Assembly: GCA_021442155.1 (NCBI GenBank)
Contig: CM038214.1
Location: 28,396,450 to 28,460,449 of the forward strand
Direction: 5' to 3'
Length of the DNA: 64,000 nt
Source: Cymbidium sinense
Taxonomy: Eukaryota; Streptophyta; Magnoliopsida; Asparagales; Orchidaceae
Every line of letters starts with the position of its first letter. Position 1 is the first letter of the stretch. Positions 35,156-46,875 of the stretch are shown in pieces. A program made the translations under genes and the position numbers. The notes under the pieces were generated by a model. That model searched no databases. It worked only from the letters and a program-made list of their open reading frames with translations, and was not told where the DNA came from.

Positions 35156-38100
35156 TCAATCTTACCATCTTAGATTTAGGAGTCTTCTAGACACTAAAAC
35201 TTCCCAAGTCATAAGACTCTTCTAATAATTAAGTAAACACTTAACCAAACCCTAAAGACTTAGAAGGGTTAACCATAGATTTGACAACCAAATTACAAGT
35301 TATCCCAATTCAAACCCAAACCCACCACCCAAATTCCAAACCAAATGATTCCAAACCAAGATCAAATCCAAACTCCTTCCTAAGCCATATGACCTATCCC
35401 ATGGGCTTAGCCAAATCTTAATCCAAATCAATCCAAAATCAATTGATTTTCTCATAATAAATTTATATCTTCAATCATCTTCCTAAATATAAATCAAATC
35501 TACATTCAAATGATCAAAACTAAATCATACTAAATCAAATTAAATCAAAACCCTTCCTAAGCCATATGACCTATCCCATGGACTTAGCCAAATCTTAATC
35601 CAAATCTTGTCAAACTCAATTGATTTTCTCACAAATCAATCATATTTTCAATCATCTTCAAAAATTTAAATGAAATATACATTTAAATCATCAAAACTAA
35701 ATTAAACCAAATCAAAATAAAAACTTAAGACACATGACCCAACTTCATGGACTTAGCCAAATTCCTTCATTCCAAAACCTAAATTCAATTGATTTTCTCA
35801 TGAATCAATCATACCTTAAATCATATTCACAAATATAAATGAAATTTACAATCATCAAGCCAAACCAAAATAACCCCAAGTCAAACCAAACTTAACCCTT
35901 TTGACTTGAAATGTTCAAATGAACCAAAACCCATTTGAACCCAAACCAATTGCAATTGAATTTATATATAAATCCCAAATCCATATAAACTCAACTAAAT
36001 CAAACTCAACCCAAAATCAAGCCAACTTAACCCAATTGGACTACTTGACCCAAAGTGGCTAGTTTGACCTATTTGAGCTAAGTTCTAATCCTACCCAAAT
36101 TGATTGAACCAAGCCCATCAAAATCTCCCATCATGATTGTTAATCACACTAGGTTGATCAATTGTCACAAATTGGGTCAAACTAAGTCAACTTAGTCATT
36201 TGAGCAAGTCAACCCCTTAACCCATATGAACCAAAACTAGCCAAATTGCAACCTAAGCTAAATCTCTTGAAACCAATGATTCATACCAAATCAAAATCAA
36301 TATTTGAATATGACTTGCCTTCAGTTGAGTCAAACCAAACCCAATTGGGCTCTTGACCCAAGTTGACCCAAATTGACCTAAAAGACCAAATTCAAATAAA
36401 AAAAATATAAACCAAATTGATTGCAACCAATGGGTCAAGTTCATTCCAAATTAATTGTTGAACTTGAGCAAAGCCATGATTGGACCCAATTGAACCCAAT
36501 TAACCTAGCCCAAATTGACCTAAAAGTTCAAGTTGGCCTAAATCAAAACCAAATCCAAATTAATTGAAACCAAAGCCTACAATCAACTTCAATTGGTCAA
36601 CTAAACCCAAACAAACACCCAACCCAAGCCAATTTGGCCAATTTGGTCAACTTAACCCATTTGACCCAAATGAATTCAAATCAGCCAAAATCAAATCTAA
36701 GCCAAACTAAACCAAACCAATTGAACCAAAACATCCCAAATGATCATATGAACTTGATACAACCCTTGATTTGACCCAATTTGATCAATTTTTAAACTTG
36801 ACCCAACCTACATGAGTCAAATTGAGCCAACCCTAACCAAATCAACTCTAATTAACTTAAAATTTAGGCTAACCCACTTTTAGCTCATTTCAAATCTTCC
36901 CAAATCAAATACAATGCCAAATGATCATTCTACCCTTAGGTCAAGGGCCTCACATGAGACAAATCACTAATATAAGTGGTCATTTTCATTCTTTGGCCAC
37001 TTGGTACTCTCCTAGTGGTCCACTTAGGCACCTAGACACTGCCCAACTGACCTAAGGGGTGGTTAGGTCGGCCATGACCCATGGGAGGTTAAATCACCTC
37101 ACCATCCCCATTGGAGCATTTGAAACCCATAGGACACCCATGATTCCTCATTGGCAGCCACTTCCACACCTTCAACCAACCAAGCTGAGCCAAATCACCT
37201 CCTCCCTGCCACCCACGACTCCTTAAGATGGTAAGACGGCCACTAGAATCCAAACCCGATCCCACCATCCGATCAAGATGAAGGGGAGTATACACCCCCT
37301 CGTACACACACAAAGTCATTCCTCAGAGCCCTAACTATCCAAGACGAACTGCTAGAGCCATTCCTTAAACTCCCAAGCTCATTCTTCGATCAGAAAATTC
37401 CATTCCCGTCTGTCCCAAAATAGGACACTCCCATTTCTGACTTAACTTTCACATTTCTCCATCAAACTCAAATTAACTTTGTACGCACCTTCCTTAGGCC
37501 TCATCTAGCAAGAATGAATCATCTCTTAGGCTTCTCGAGCATTAGAGGTGGGACTTCAATCAAAGCTGAGCTCCAAATCATCAGTTCATGGCCTTTCGAG
37601 CGAACATCGAGGAATCAATCCAATTGCTGATCAATAGGCCTTCGTCTTCACTAGATGAAGCTTCCTCAATCCTTTATGCCGCCAGTCTTGAGCTTCGATG
37701 AGGTATGCCATTAAAACCAAGCTTTTGGAAAAAATAGGTAGGAGCATTTTGAAAAAAACTTGCATCTTTTGTGATCTTGATCATTGGATCCCTTCCGATC
37801 GATGTCGTAAATGTGTGGGATCCTTTTGGAGTTGATTCGAGCTCAGGAAAGCTCGGATCAAGTGGGCAATGGCAGACAGACTCCATTCTCCCTCACTCAC
37901 GTGACATTAGATCACACACCTAAAGGAGTTTAATGAAATTATGGTTAGTCCACATGTGTGGAAAACCATAGTAATTAATTAAGTCCTTAATCTAATTAAC
38001 TATTAATCATGAGCCTTGCATTGGGCCCCTTTTATTTCCTAGGATCATTGCAAGTTTATTTTCCATGCATATCATGTTAGCTCATAATTGTTTAGTTAAT

Positions 38101-38815
38101 TACTTTAAGGTGACATAGGTAAGGGTAATTAATTCAACTAATTAAGGGTTCAACTTAATTAATCCATAAAATCAAGTTAATTACATTTCTTTAAATTAAA
38201 TCAAATCACTAATGTAAGAATGGGTTTAAATAGCAAGCGATGAATTCTCTTCTCCTCCTTAAATCAAATCAAATCCAAAACTTAATTAATAAATAAGATT
38301 TGGTTTTCTTTAAATAATATTCTTTTATTTGCTTTAAATAATCTTATTTGATTTGATTGTCCTTAAGAACTAGTTTGGTTGAATGAATCACATGCTTATA
38401 TTTGGTTGTCCTCTTTCCAATCATGTTAAATTTGGTATGTCATTTGAATTCATGTATCCATCTTTTCAAAATCAAGTAAAATAAAATGGATTTCCTTTAT
38501 GTAAGCTTGCACATGTTGATTTAATTTAATAAATGAGTGGCTATTATCACTATTAAATCCAAATGTAATTTTCAAAAGCTTATAAATGAATAATAATATG
38601 TGTTATGATGCTAGTTATAAATACATAAGAAATGCATGTGCTTATAGCTTAAGTGTATGAATGTTAAGTTCACTTTCCTCTATTCATGTGTTGATTTATA
38701 TAAGATTGAATGGTAATGTGCATATAGTCTGGGCATCCTGGAACACGAGGATTTAGCTAGCCCCAATGAGGTCATTTGATTACCTCACTTCCCTGGCTTG
38801 TTACTTGGTTGATGA
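35156..38815 (-). repeat. LTR-like block b'' (right arm), internally deleted
   Basis: This minus-oriented copy of block b has TTTGATTT/AAATCAAA repeats (35.3-35.9 kb), a TTGACC-dense zone (36.0-36.9 kb), the palindromic box at 37281 and a G-box at 37898. It then jumps at about 37919 from the partner of 16343 to the partner of 15535, so about 0.8 kb present in the left arm is absent here. It continues with the TTAATTAA zone and one tandem unit (38720-38800). Frames such as 37089-37319 are not conserved. Confidence 0.8.
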
Positions 38816-38869
38816 AATCAAAAAGAAGAAATGTTAAATATGAATTTGTTCTCTATTAAATAAAAAACT

Positions 38870-39900
38870 AAGAATCCTAAACCATAAAATAAAATCTGAA
38901 CCTTAAACCTAAAACCTAAATCCTAAATCCTCAACCCTAAACCCTAAAACCTTCAACAATAAACAACAAAACCCTAAACCCAAAAAACCTTAAACCCCAA
39001 AGCCTAAACACTAAACCCTAAACCCTAAACCCTAACCCTAAACCCTAAATCCTAAAAAATAAACCCTAACCAATAAACCATAAAACTAACCCTAAACCCT
39101 AAACCCTAAATCGTAAACCATAATCCCTAAACCCTAAAAACCCTAAACCATAAACCCTAAACCCTTAAACCTATAACCCTAAACCCTAAACCATAAACCC
39201 TAAACCCCAAACCCTAAACCCTAAAATCCCTAAACCCTAAACTATAAATTCCCGACCTTAAATCTTAAGTCCAAAATAATTAAACTAACCATAAACCTTA
39301 AACCTTAAACCTAAAAAATACCTAAACTCAACCTAAACCTAAACCCTAACCTAAACTAAACCTAAACTTTAAACCCTAAAAGTAAACTTTAAATCTAAAC
39401 CTTAAACCTTAAAAAAAACCTAAACCTAAACCTAAACCTAAAATACTAAACCCTAAAGTTTAAACACTAACTAACTAAACCTGTTAACCCTAAATTAACC
39501 CTAAACCCTGCTAACTATAAACTCTAAACTTAAACTAAACTTAAACTCCTAAACCCTAAACCTAAACATAAACACTAAACCTAAACTAACCCACCTTAAA
39601 CTTAAACTCCTAACTAAACTCTAAACTAGAAACCCTAAACTATAAACTAACTAAACTTAAACTTAAACCTAAAAAAACCTAAACCCTTAAAGCCTAAAAC
39701 CCTAATCCTTTAACCTAAACCCTAAAAAACCTAAACCTGACTATAATCCTAAAACCCTAAACCTAAATCCTAAACACTAAACTTAAACCCTAAACCTTAA
39801 CTATTACCCTAAACTCTAAAACCATAAACCTTAAACCCTAAACTTTATACCCTAACCCCTAAACCTTAAACCCTAAAAACCTAAAACTTTAACCTAAACT
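38870..39900 (-). repeat. Telomere-like (CCCTAAA)n array
   Basis: About 1 kb of degenerate CCCTAAA repeat, C-rich strand on plus, with many AACCCTAAACCCTAAACC runs decaying to CTAAACTT and CCTAAACCT variants toward the right. It begins about 55 bp after the end of the right arm and is interrupted at 39910 by RTE-2. Its orientation is opposite to the array at 27610-28112. Confidence 0.95.
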
Positions 39901-39909
39901 AAATAAAAC
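39900..39909. repeat. Probable target-site duplication of RTE-2, left
   Basis: TAAATAAAAC lies here beside the (TTG)n tail of the minus-strand RTE, and again at 42913-42922 beside its 5' end. The flanks are low-complexity AAATAAAACC sequence, so chance matching is a real possibility. Confidence 0.55.
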
Positions 39910-40192
39910 AAACAACAACAAGAACAACAAGCCTTTATCCCATTGTGGTTATTACATGAATCCTTCATCCATTGTGTCCTATTATGTGTCAAATTCTCAT
40001 TTAATTCATGTATACTAAGGTCATTTTTTATACATCTTAACCAAGTCTTTTTAAGTCAATCACTACCTTTCTTAACATAAGGCAAATCTAATGCATCTAC
40101 TCTCCTAATCGGGTCATCGGACGGTCGACGCTTTATGTGGCCAAACTATCTAAGGTGAGAGCTACTCCAACTTTTTCCCGAACATACTCATT

Positions 40193-41480
40193 TCACATTT
40201 TATCTCTAAGAGTAAAGCCACTCATCCACCTGAGCATCCTCATCTCTGTAACACTTAACTTAGTCTTATGCTTCTCTTTTATTAGCCAACATTCTGCACC
40301 ATAAGTCATTATTGGTCTTACCACCATCTTATAAAATATTCCCTTAAGTTTAAGTGAAACTTTTCTATCACACAACAAGCCAGATGCATTCCACCACTTC
40401 AACCATCCAACTTGAATTCTACTAATAACATCACCATCTATTTCACCATCATTTTGATCAATAGAGCCTAAATATCTGAATCGCTCACTGTTATTAATAA
40501 CTTGTTCACCTAATGTCACAACACTACCAGTAGAACTTCTCAACTAAAATTACACTCCATATATTCAGTTTTAGATCTACTTAATCAAAAACCTTTAGAC
40601 TCTAATGTTCATTCAAGTTTCTCTTGGACTCCTCTCTAGTCTTATCAACAAGAAGAATGTTATCACAAAAGTGTACACCAAGGTACATCTTCCTATAAAT
40701 GTAAGAACATCCATAACTAAAGCAAAAAAGATAAGGGCTTAAAGCGATCCTTGATGTAATCCAATTGAAATGGGAAAATATTTTGTCAATCCTCCTTGTG
40801 TTTGGACACAACAAGTACTGGTATACATATCCTTAATGACTTGAATATAACCAATATTAACACCTTTCTGTTCTAGAACTCTCCAAAGAACATCTCTTGA
40901 AACTTTATCCTTTTTCTAAATCAATAAATATCATATGTAAATCCTCCTTACTTTCTCTATACTTCTCCATCAAACCTCTTAACAAATGTAAATCATCCAT
41001 AGTAGATCTACCTGGCATGAAACCAAACTGATTGTGAGAAACTTAATTCCTCTATAATTTGCACACTCTTGTGCATTACCTTTATTCTTAAATATAGGAA
41101 CCAACAAAGTCTTTATCCACTCATCTGACATCTTTTTAGTCTTTAAAATAACATTAAAAAGATTTGTAAGCCAAGAAATTCCTTGATCTCCTAAACATTT
41201 CCACACTTCTATTGGAATATCATCGTCCTATTGTTTTCCACATTTCATTTTCTTTAAAGCTTCTAAACTTAGATTTACTAATATGGTGATAAAAATAAAA
41301 TTCTCTATTTTTGTTTAGGGTATTAAGGTTGCTAAAATCAATCAAACATTCAGATCCTTCATTGAAAAGTTTATCATAATATCTCATCCACCTATTTTCA
41401 ATTTCCTAAGAAAAGAACTTTATTATCTTCATCCTACCTCACTTGAACTAGGTCTTTGCTTCTCCTCTCTTTGGTTTGCT
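40193..41480 (-). pseudogene. RTE-2 reverse transcriptase remnant
   Basis: MWKCLGDQGISWLTNLFNVI (about 41206 leftward) and VPIFKNKGNAQECANYRGIK begin the RT. The next region is shortened, because the deletion near 41040 removes sequence present in copy 3. The catalytic [15 protein letters not shown] motif near 40650-40690 is reduced to a [20 protein letters not shown] form. The 116-codon frame at 40193-40543 holds the connection region [20 protein letters not shown] ... [20 protein letters not shown] ... [15 protein letters not shown]. It is inactive. Confidence 0.88.
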
Positions 41481-41483
41481 AAC

Positions 41484-42809
41484 TTATACATACTTTTCAC
41501 CTTCTTTGGTATCTAATCTATTGTATAAATCACTAAAAGCTAAATTTTTTGCATCATATATTGCTTTCTTAGAATCTCTACGGGCCACTTTATATCTTTC
41601 CCAATTCTCCAAGTTTTTACATCTAAACCAAGTCTTATAACAATACTTCTTATTTCTTATCTTTTCTTGCACACTATGACTCCACCACCAACTATTTTTA
41701 TTAAAATAAGCTTTTACTTTTGATTCTCCAAGCACATTTTTAGCAACTTTCTTAATTTCACTTGCTACTTTTTTCCACATAATATTAGCTTCGTTATGAA
41801 CATCCCAAAATCTAAGCTCTTGTAGCTTGCTCTTAAAAATATTTTTATTTGTGTTCTTTAAGTGTCCCCATCTAATCCTAGGACAATAATTTGATTTATT
41901 TTCCCTCTTACAATCTTTCATCTTAAAATCTAAAACTAACAATCGATGTTGGGTACTTAAACTTTCACTTGGAATGACCTTACAATCTTTACAATCTAAA
42001 TGATCTATTTTTCTTATCAAAAAATAATCAATCAGTGTTTTACTAGACCCATTTTTATAAGTAATAATATGTTCATCTCTTTTCTTAAATAAAGTATTAG
42101 CAACTACAAAATCATAAGCTAAGGCAAAATCTAATATAGTCTTACCTTCTTCATTAGTCACTCCAAATACATAACCACCATGAACACTTTTAAAATCTTC
42201 TACCACTCTACCAACATGTCCATTTAACTCTCCTCTAATAAATACTTTTTCTTCAAGAGGTATCTTTTGTATTAATCCCTCTAATTCCTTCCAAAATTTT
42301 TCTTTTGAGCTTACATCAAAACCTACTTGAAGAGCATGCACACTTATAACATTGATAATCTTACTATCAACAATAATATTTAAAGCTATAATATTTATAA
42401 CATTATCCTTCAAACTTTTATCTATAATCACACCTACACCATTTCTGGTTCGACTTCTACCTAAATACCAAAGTTTAAAACCTAAACTATCAATCTCCTT
42501 GGCCTTTTCCCCAACCCATTTAGTTTCTTGAAAACATAAAATATTTATTTTTCTATGAACCATAATATCTATTAATTCCATTAATTTACCTATAAGAGTA
42601 CCTATATTCCAAGATCCTAACCTAATTCTAGTTTCATGGACTAACTTCTTTGCCCACATCCGTCCATAATGTGGGAACCCTTGCTTATTTAACAATGCAC
42701 CCGGGGGTCGATGCAGTGGCCCTTGCACATTTTTCACTGTATTCAAGCCATATAATGCGTCACTTCTAGGGGATGCCCTAGCATTAACACAATGATTTAA
42801 AGGATTCAT
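41484..42809 (-). pseudogene. RTE-2 endonuclease and linker, 441-codon frame
   Basis: This is the longest open frame in the window. It starts MNPLNHCVNARASPRSDALY and has the endonuclease from about residue 57: RLGSWNIGTLIGKLMELIDI, LCFQETKWVGEKAKEIDSLG, NGVGVIIDKSLKDNVINI, VEDFKSVHGGYVFGVTNEEG, KTLIDYFLIRKIDHLDCKDC and STQHRLLVLDF, followed by the Trp-rich linker to about residue 430. The conserved GGDLNGHVG motif reads RGELNGHVG, so the catalytic Asp is Glu. The CRCGDR segment found in copy 1 is deleted in frame (DNVINIIALN). The RT follows in other frames with stops, so full-length protein is impossible. The length of the frame suggests a relatively recent insertion. Confidence 0.9.
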
Positions 42810-42912
42810 GTCATGATTATTTCGACAAGTTTTATGCTAGCTATCGACTACCTACCACAACCCTCCACTTTTTGCATCCGTACTACGGAATGAGAAAGGT
42901 AGTGTTCTAACA

Positions 42913-42922
42913 TAAATAAAAC
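42913..42922. repeat. Probable target-site duplication of RTE-2, right
   Basis: This second copy of TAAATAAAAC pairs with 39900-39909. The context is low complexity. Confidence 0.55.
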
Positions 42923-43690
42923 CTTAAAATAAAATAAATTAAAAAACATAAACCTAGATAAAATAAAATACTAAAATAAAATAAAAACCTAAACTAAAAC
43001 TTAAACCTAAACCAAAAAATAAAATAAAATAAACTAAAATAAAATAAATAAAACCTAAACTAAACTAAAAAATAAAATAAACCTAAGAATAAAAAACCTA
43101 AATAAAATAAAAACTAAATGTAAAATAAAAATAAAATAAACCTAAAAAAATAAAATAAGATCTAAATAAAATCCTAAACCTAAAAAATAAACCTTAAAAT
43201 AGAAAAACCCTAAAAAAAAAAACCTAAACTTAAAATAAAAATAAAATAAACAAAATAAAATAAACCTAAACCTAAACTAAAATAAACTAAAATAAAATAA
43301 AGAAAACTTAAACTTAAACCTAAAATAATCTAAACCTAAACCCTAAACTAAATAAAATAAAATAAACTAAAAATAAACCTAAACCTAAACTAAAAAATAA
43401 AACCTAAAAATATACTTAAAACATAAACCTAAAAAAATAAATTAAAAACCTAAACCTAAACCAAAAAAAATAAAAAATAAAACCTAAACCTAAAAAAAAT
43501 AAAAATAAAACTAAACTAGAAAATAAACATAAATCTAAACCTAAACCTGAACCAAAAACTTAAACTAAAATAAGTAAACTAAGCTAAATAAATATATGAA
43601 ATAAACCTAAATAAAAATATAAAATAAAATATAAAATAAAATATAAAATAAACTAAAATAAATAAAAAATAAACTAAATAAACATAATCC
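42923..43690. repeat. AAATAAAACCTAAA low-complexity array
   Basis: This sequence consists almost only of AATAAA, AAACCTAAAC and AAAATAAAAT words, with near-absence of G on the plus strand. It lies between RTE-2 and a clean CCCTAAA stretch, and closely resembles 53851-54650. It looks like CCCTAAA telomere-like DNA in which CCC has been degraded or miscalled. No coding content. Confidence 0.85.
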
Positions 43691-43861
43691 TACTGGTTTA
43701 CTTAATTGAAAAAATCCTTAAACCCTAAACCCTAAATCCTAAATCCTAAACCCTAAACCCTAAACCCTAAACCCTAAAACTAACCCTAGACCCTAAACTC
43801 TAAGCACTAAAAAACTCTAAGCCCTAAACCCTTAACCCTAAACCCTAAACCCAAACCCCAT
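43691..43861 (-). repeat. Telomere-like (CCCTAAA)n, 5' flank of L1-1
   Basis: This is a cleaner CCCTAAA stretch, with five consecutive or near-consecutive units at about 43739-43780. It stops at the 5' end of L1-1 (TTTGTTTGAGCATTTTCTCT). Confidence 0.95.
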
Positions 43862-43908
43862 TTGTTTGAGCATTTTCTCTCACCTTTATTTCCTTGGTGC
43901 TCTGGTGA

Positions 43909-45484
43909 ATGTCATTTCCCCTATGGAGGCCCGTATCTTTTATTACTTTTCCTGTGGTCATTTTGGCTGTTGTTCCCTTTTTGATTGCTTTACTTGGCTC
44001 TTGGATTCTCCTATCATGGGTCGTTGTTGATCATGGTGGCTTTTTCTGCTTCCTCGTGGGGAAATCTAGAGATTACGGTGCTCCCGTCAAGGTCGCTGAC
44101 TCCTTGGGAGTCTCTGGATCTAATCCATCGATGGCTTTGAAATCATTCAAGGAAGTTCTTATTGGTAAGACCAATTATGCTGGTGAGTCTATCGAGCTTA
44201 TCTCCATCTCTTTCTGGGGTGTGCCTGCGATAATGTATTTTGGTTCCATTGTGGAAAGGCTTGCAAAACCCTTTGAATTCATGCTGGTGGGTAAATTTTC
44301 TTTGCATCATCCTACTTCAGAGAATATTCGATCATTTCTCCACAGCTTGAAATTCTCTAGAATATTTTCTATTGGATTGATCGATTCATGTCATGTATTG
44401 ATTCAGCTTTCAAAAGACTTAGATTATTCTCAGGTTTTTTCTCGTCAGTCATATTTTGTTTTCAATTGTTAGATGCGATTATTGAAATTGACACCACTCT
44501 TTGATATTAAGGAGGAATCTCCTATTGTGGCGATTTGGATCTCTCTTCCTAATTTATGCATCCATTTCATCAATCATGAGTTTCTTTTTGCTGTGGGTGC
44601 ACTGTTCAGTTTTCCTCTTCAAGTTGATCAAGAGACTATGTCTAATACCCGACCATCTTTTGCTCGGATTCTAGTTGAGTTGGATATAACTAAAAATTTC
44701 CAAAGGAATTTTGGCTTGGATCAAAAAAATATGGCTATTTGCAAAAGGTAGATTTTGAGAAATTTTCTATTTTTTGTTCCCATTGCAAAATTCATGGTCA
44801 TGGAATATTCAATTGCTTTATAGTTCATCCTCACCTTAAGAAACCCAAAACTGTTCAAAATAACTCGGTTCCCATTCTTAAGGTGCCCTTGGTTAAACCA
44901 CAAAAAGCTATTCCTATGGATAACTCCTTACCTGATGCCGAGGGTCATTGTCTAGATCCTCCCACTACTCCTTTGGATATTGCTGTTCTTAAGCCTGATT
45001 AGCCTTTGGATGTCAATCATGTTAATAAGGATTCATTACCTTTTAATGGGCCTATACATTTGAATTCCTTTGATAATGTTAATAATATGTAAAATAATAG
45101 GTTTTTGAAACTTATGGATGTTGGTTCTATTTCAAATGATTCCATCCCTACTTCCTTGCCACCTTTAATTATAGAAAATGTCATTCCTGATGAGGGCTTC
45201 AATTGTGAGCATACTAATGATATAAATCTTAATCCTATTTTGGGCACTTGTGCTTTAAATAACACTAATCCTTCTCCTGCTTCTTCATCTAATGTTGAAC
45301 TGATTCCTAATCTGATGCCTCACCATAATAATGACTTGGAAGAAGGTGAAGTGGCTACAATGATGTTTTAAATGTGCAACCTTATTCCAAACATACCCTT
45401 GATCAATCTCTATTAGATGGTGATGTTGTGGATATGACTACTAAATTTCAAATGGTTTTCAAGAAGAAAAATAAAACTCTTAAC
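43909..45484 (+). pseudogene. L1-1 ORF1 (DUF4283-like and CCHC knuckle)
   Basis: ORF1 of plant L1 elements encodes an RNA-binding protein. The first frame (43909-44471, 187 codons) contains the DUF4283-like core, from SFKEVLIGKTNYAGESIELI through PFEFMLVGKFSLHHPTSENI and IFSIGLIDSCHVLIQLSKDL. The next frame (44473-44751) continues with FDIKEESPIVAIWISLPNLC and ARILVELDITKNF. After a shift comes the knuckle CSHCKIHGHGIFNC (about 44779-44820, CxxCxxxxHxxxxC). A Pro/Asn-rich tail runs to about 45480. Stops at 44470, 44750 and 45000 break it. The hydrophobic residues after the first Met are probably translated leader, since the homologous part of copy 2 starts later. RTE-3 interrupts the sequence just past the tail. 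Confidence 0.87.
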
Positions 45485-45699
45485 ACTACCATTGCCGGTC
45501 CCAAGTCCGGATGTAAAAAGTGGAGGGTTGCATTAGGTAGTCAACATCTAACATAAAACTTATCGAAATAACCATGACATAAATCCTTTAAATCATTGTG
45601 TTAATGCTAGGGAATCCCCTAGAAGCGACGCGGTGTATGGCTTGAATACAATGAAAAATTTGCAAGGGTCACGATCACACCTGTTAAATAAGCAAGGGT

Positions 45700-46760
45700 T
45701 CCCACATTATGGATGGATGCGCAAAGAAGTTAGTCCATGAAACTAGAATTAGGTTAGGATCTTGGAATATACTACATGTAAATTAATGTAGAATCTTACA
45801 TGTAAAATTAATGAATTAGTAGATATTATGGTTCATAAAGATAAATATTTTATGTGTTCAAACTAAATGGGTTGGGGAGAAGGCCAAGGAGATTGATAGT
45901 TTAGGTTTTAAACTTTGGTATTCAGTAAGTCAACTAGAAATGGTGTAGGTGTGATTATAGATAAAAGTTTGAAGGATAATATCATAAATATTAATAGATG
46001 TGGAGATAGAATTATAGCTTTAAAGATTATTGTTGATACTGAGATTATTAATATTATAAATGTTTATGCTCCTCAAATAGGTTTGGATGTAAGCTCAAAA
46101 GAAAATTTTGTAATGATTTAGAGGAATTAATACAAAGGATACCTCTTGAGAAAAATGTATTTATTGGAGAAGATTTAAATAGACATGTTGGTAGAGTGGT
46201 AGAAGATTTTAAAAGTATTCATGGTGGTTATGGATTTGGAGTGACTAATGAAGAAGGTAGGACTATATTAGATTTTTCCTTAGCTTATGATTTTGTAGTT
46301 GCTAATACTTTATTTAAGAAAAGAGATGAACATATTATTACTTATAAAAATGGATTTAGTAAAACACATTGATTATTTTCTGATAAGAAAAATAGATCGT
46401 TTAGATTGTAAAGATTACAAGGTCATTCCAAGTGAAAGTTTAAGTACCCAACATCGATTGTTAGTTTTAGATTTTAAGATAAAAGATTGTAAGAGGAAAA
46501 ATAAATCAAATTATTGTCCTAAGATTAGATGGACACACTTAAAAAACACAAATAAAATATTTTTAAGAGCAAACTACAAGAGCTTAGAATTTGGGATGTT
46601 TATAAGGAAGCTAATGTTATGTGGGAAAAGGAAGCAAGTGAAATTAAGCAAGTTGCTAAAGATGTAGAAGGATTGTTATAAAACTTGGTTTAGATGTAAA
46701 AACTCAGAGAATTGGGAGAGTTATAAAATGGCCTGTAAAGATTCTAAGAAAGCAATATAT
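45700..46760 (+). pseudogene. RTE-3 endonuclease remnant
   Basis: The pieces lie in several frames: RLGSWNI followed by a decayed insertion near 45780, then TKWVGEKAKEIDSLGFKLWY, NGVGVIIDKSLKDNIININR, INVYAPQIGLDVSSKENF, and an IGEDLNRHVG form of the GGDLNGHVG motif (about 46160-46190). These are followed by HIDYFLIRKIDRLDCKDYKV and STQHRLLVLDFKI (122-codon frame 46299-46667). The first Gly and second Gly of the metal-site motif are changed. About 100 bp of the linker seen in copy 2 is deleted near 46665. It is inactive. Confidence 0.87.
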
Positions 46761-46875
46761 AATACAAAAATTTAGCTTTTAGTGATTTATACAATAGATT
46801 AGATACCAAAGAAGGTAAAAGATGTATGTATAAGTTAATAACCAAAGAGATAGGAGAAGTAAAGACCTAGTTCAA

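Larger units (their letters stand above)
39910..42912 (-). mobile_element. RTE-clade LINE, copy 2
   Basis: This is a 3.0-kb RTE on the minus strand with a (TTG)n-type 3' end at the left (AAACAACAACAAGAACAACA on plus) and a 5' end near 42905. Its domain order is endonuclease, RT, C-terminus. It has an unusually long open frame (441 codons) at the 5' side but an internal deletion near 41040 and many stops in the RT. It lies wholly within telomere-like, low-complexity DNA. Confidence 0.93.

Noticed and set aside
14650..38815. Palindrome as a sequencing fold-back artefact
   Set aside because: The arms differ by many substitutions, a 0.8-kb deletion, a different tandem-unit number and private stops, which a duplex read-through would not give.
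38870..39900. True chromosome end
   Set aside because: The array is degenerate and followed by 25 kb of other sequence, so it is interstitial or subtelomeric, not a terminal telomere.
43909..44040. Signal peptide or membrane helix at the start of L1-1 ORF1
   Set aside because: The hydrophobic run precedes the DUF4283-like core and is probably translated T-rich leader. Plant L1 ORF1 proteins are not membrane proteins.
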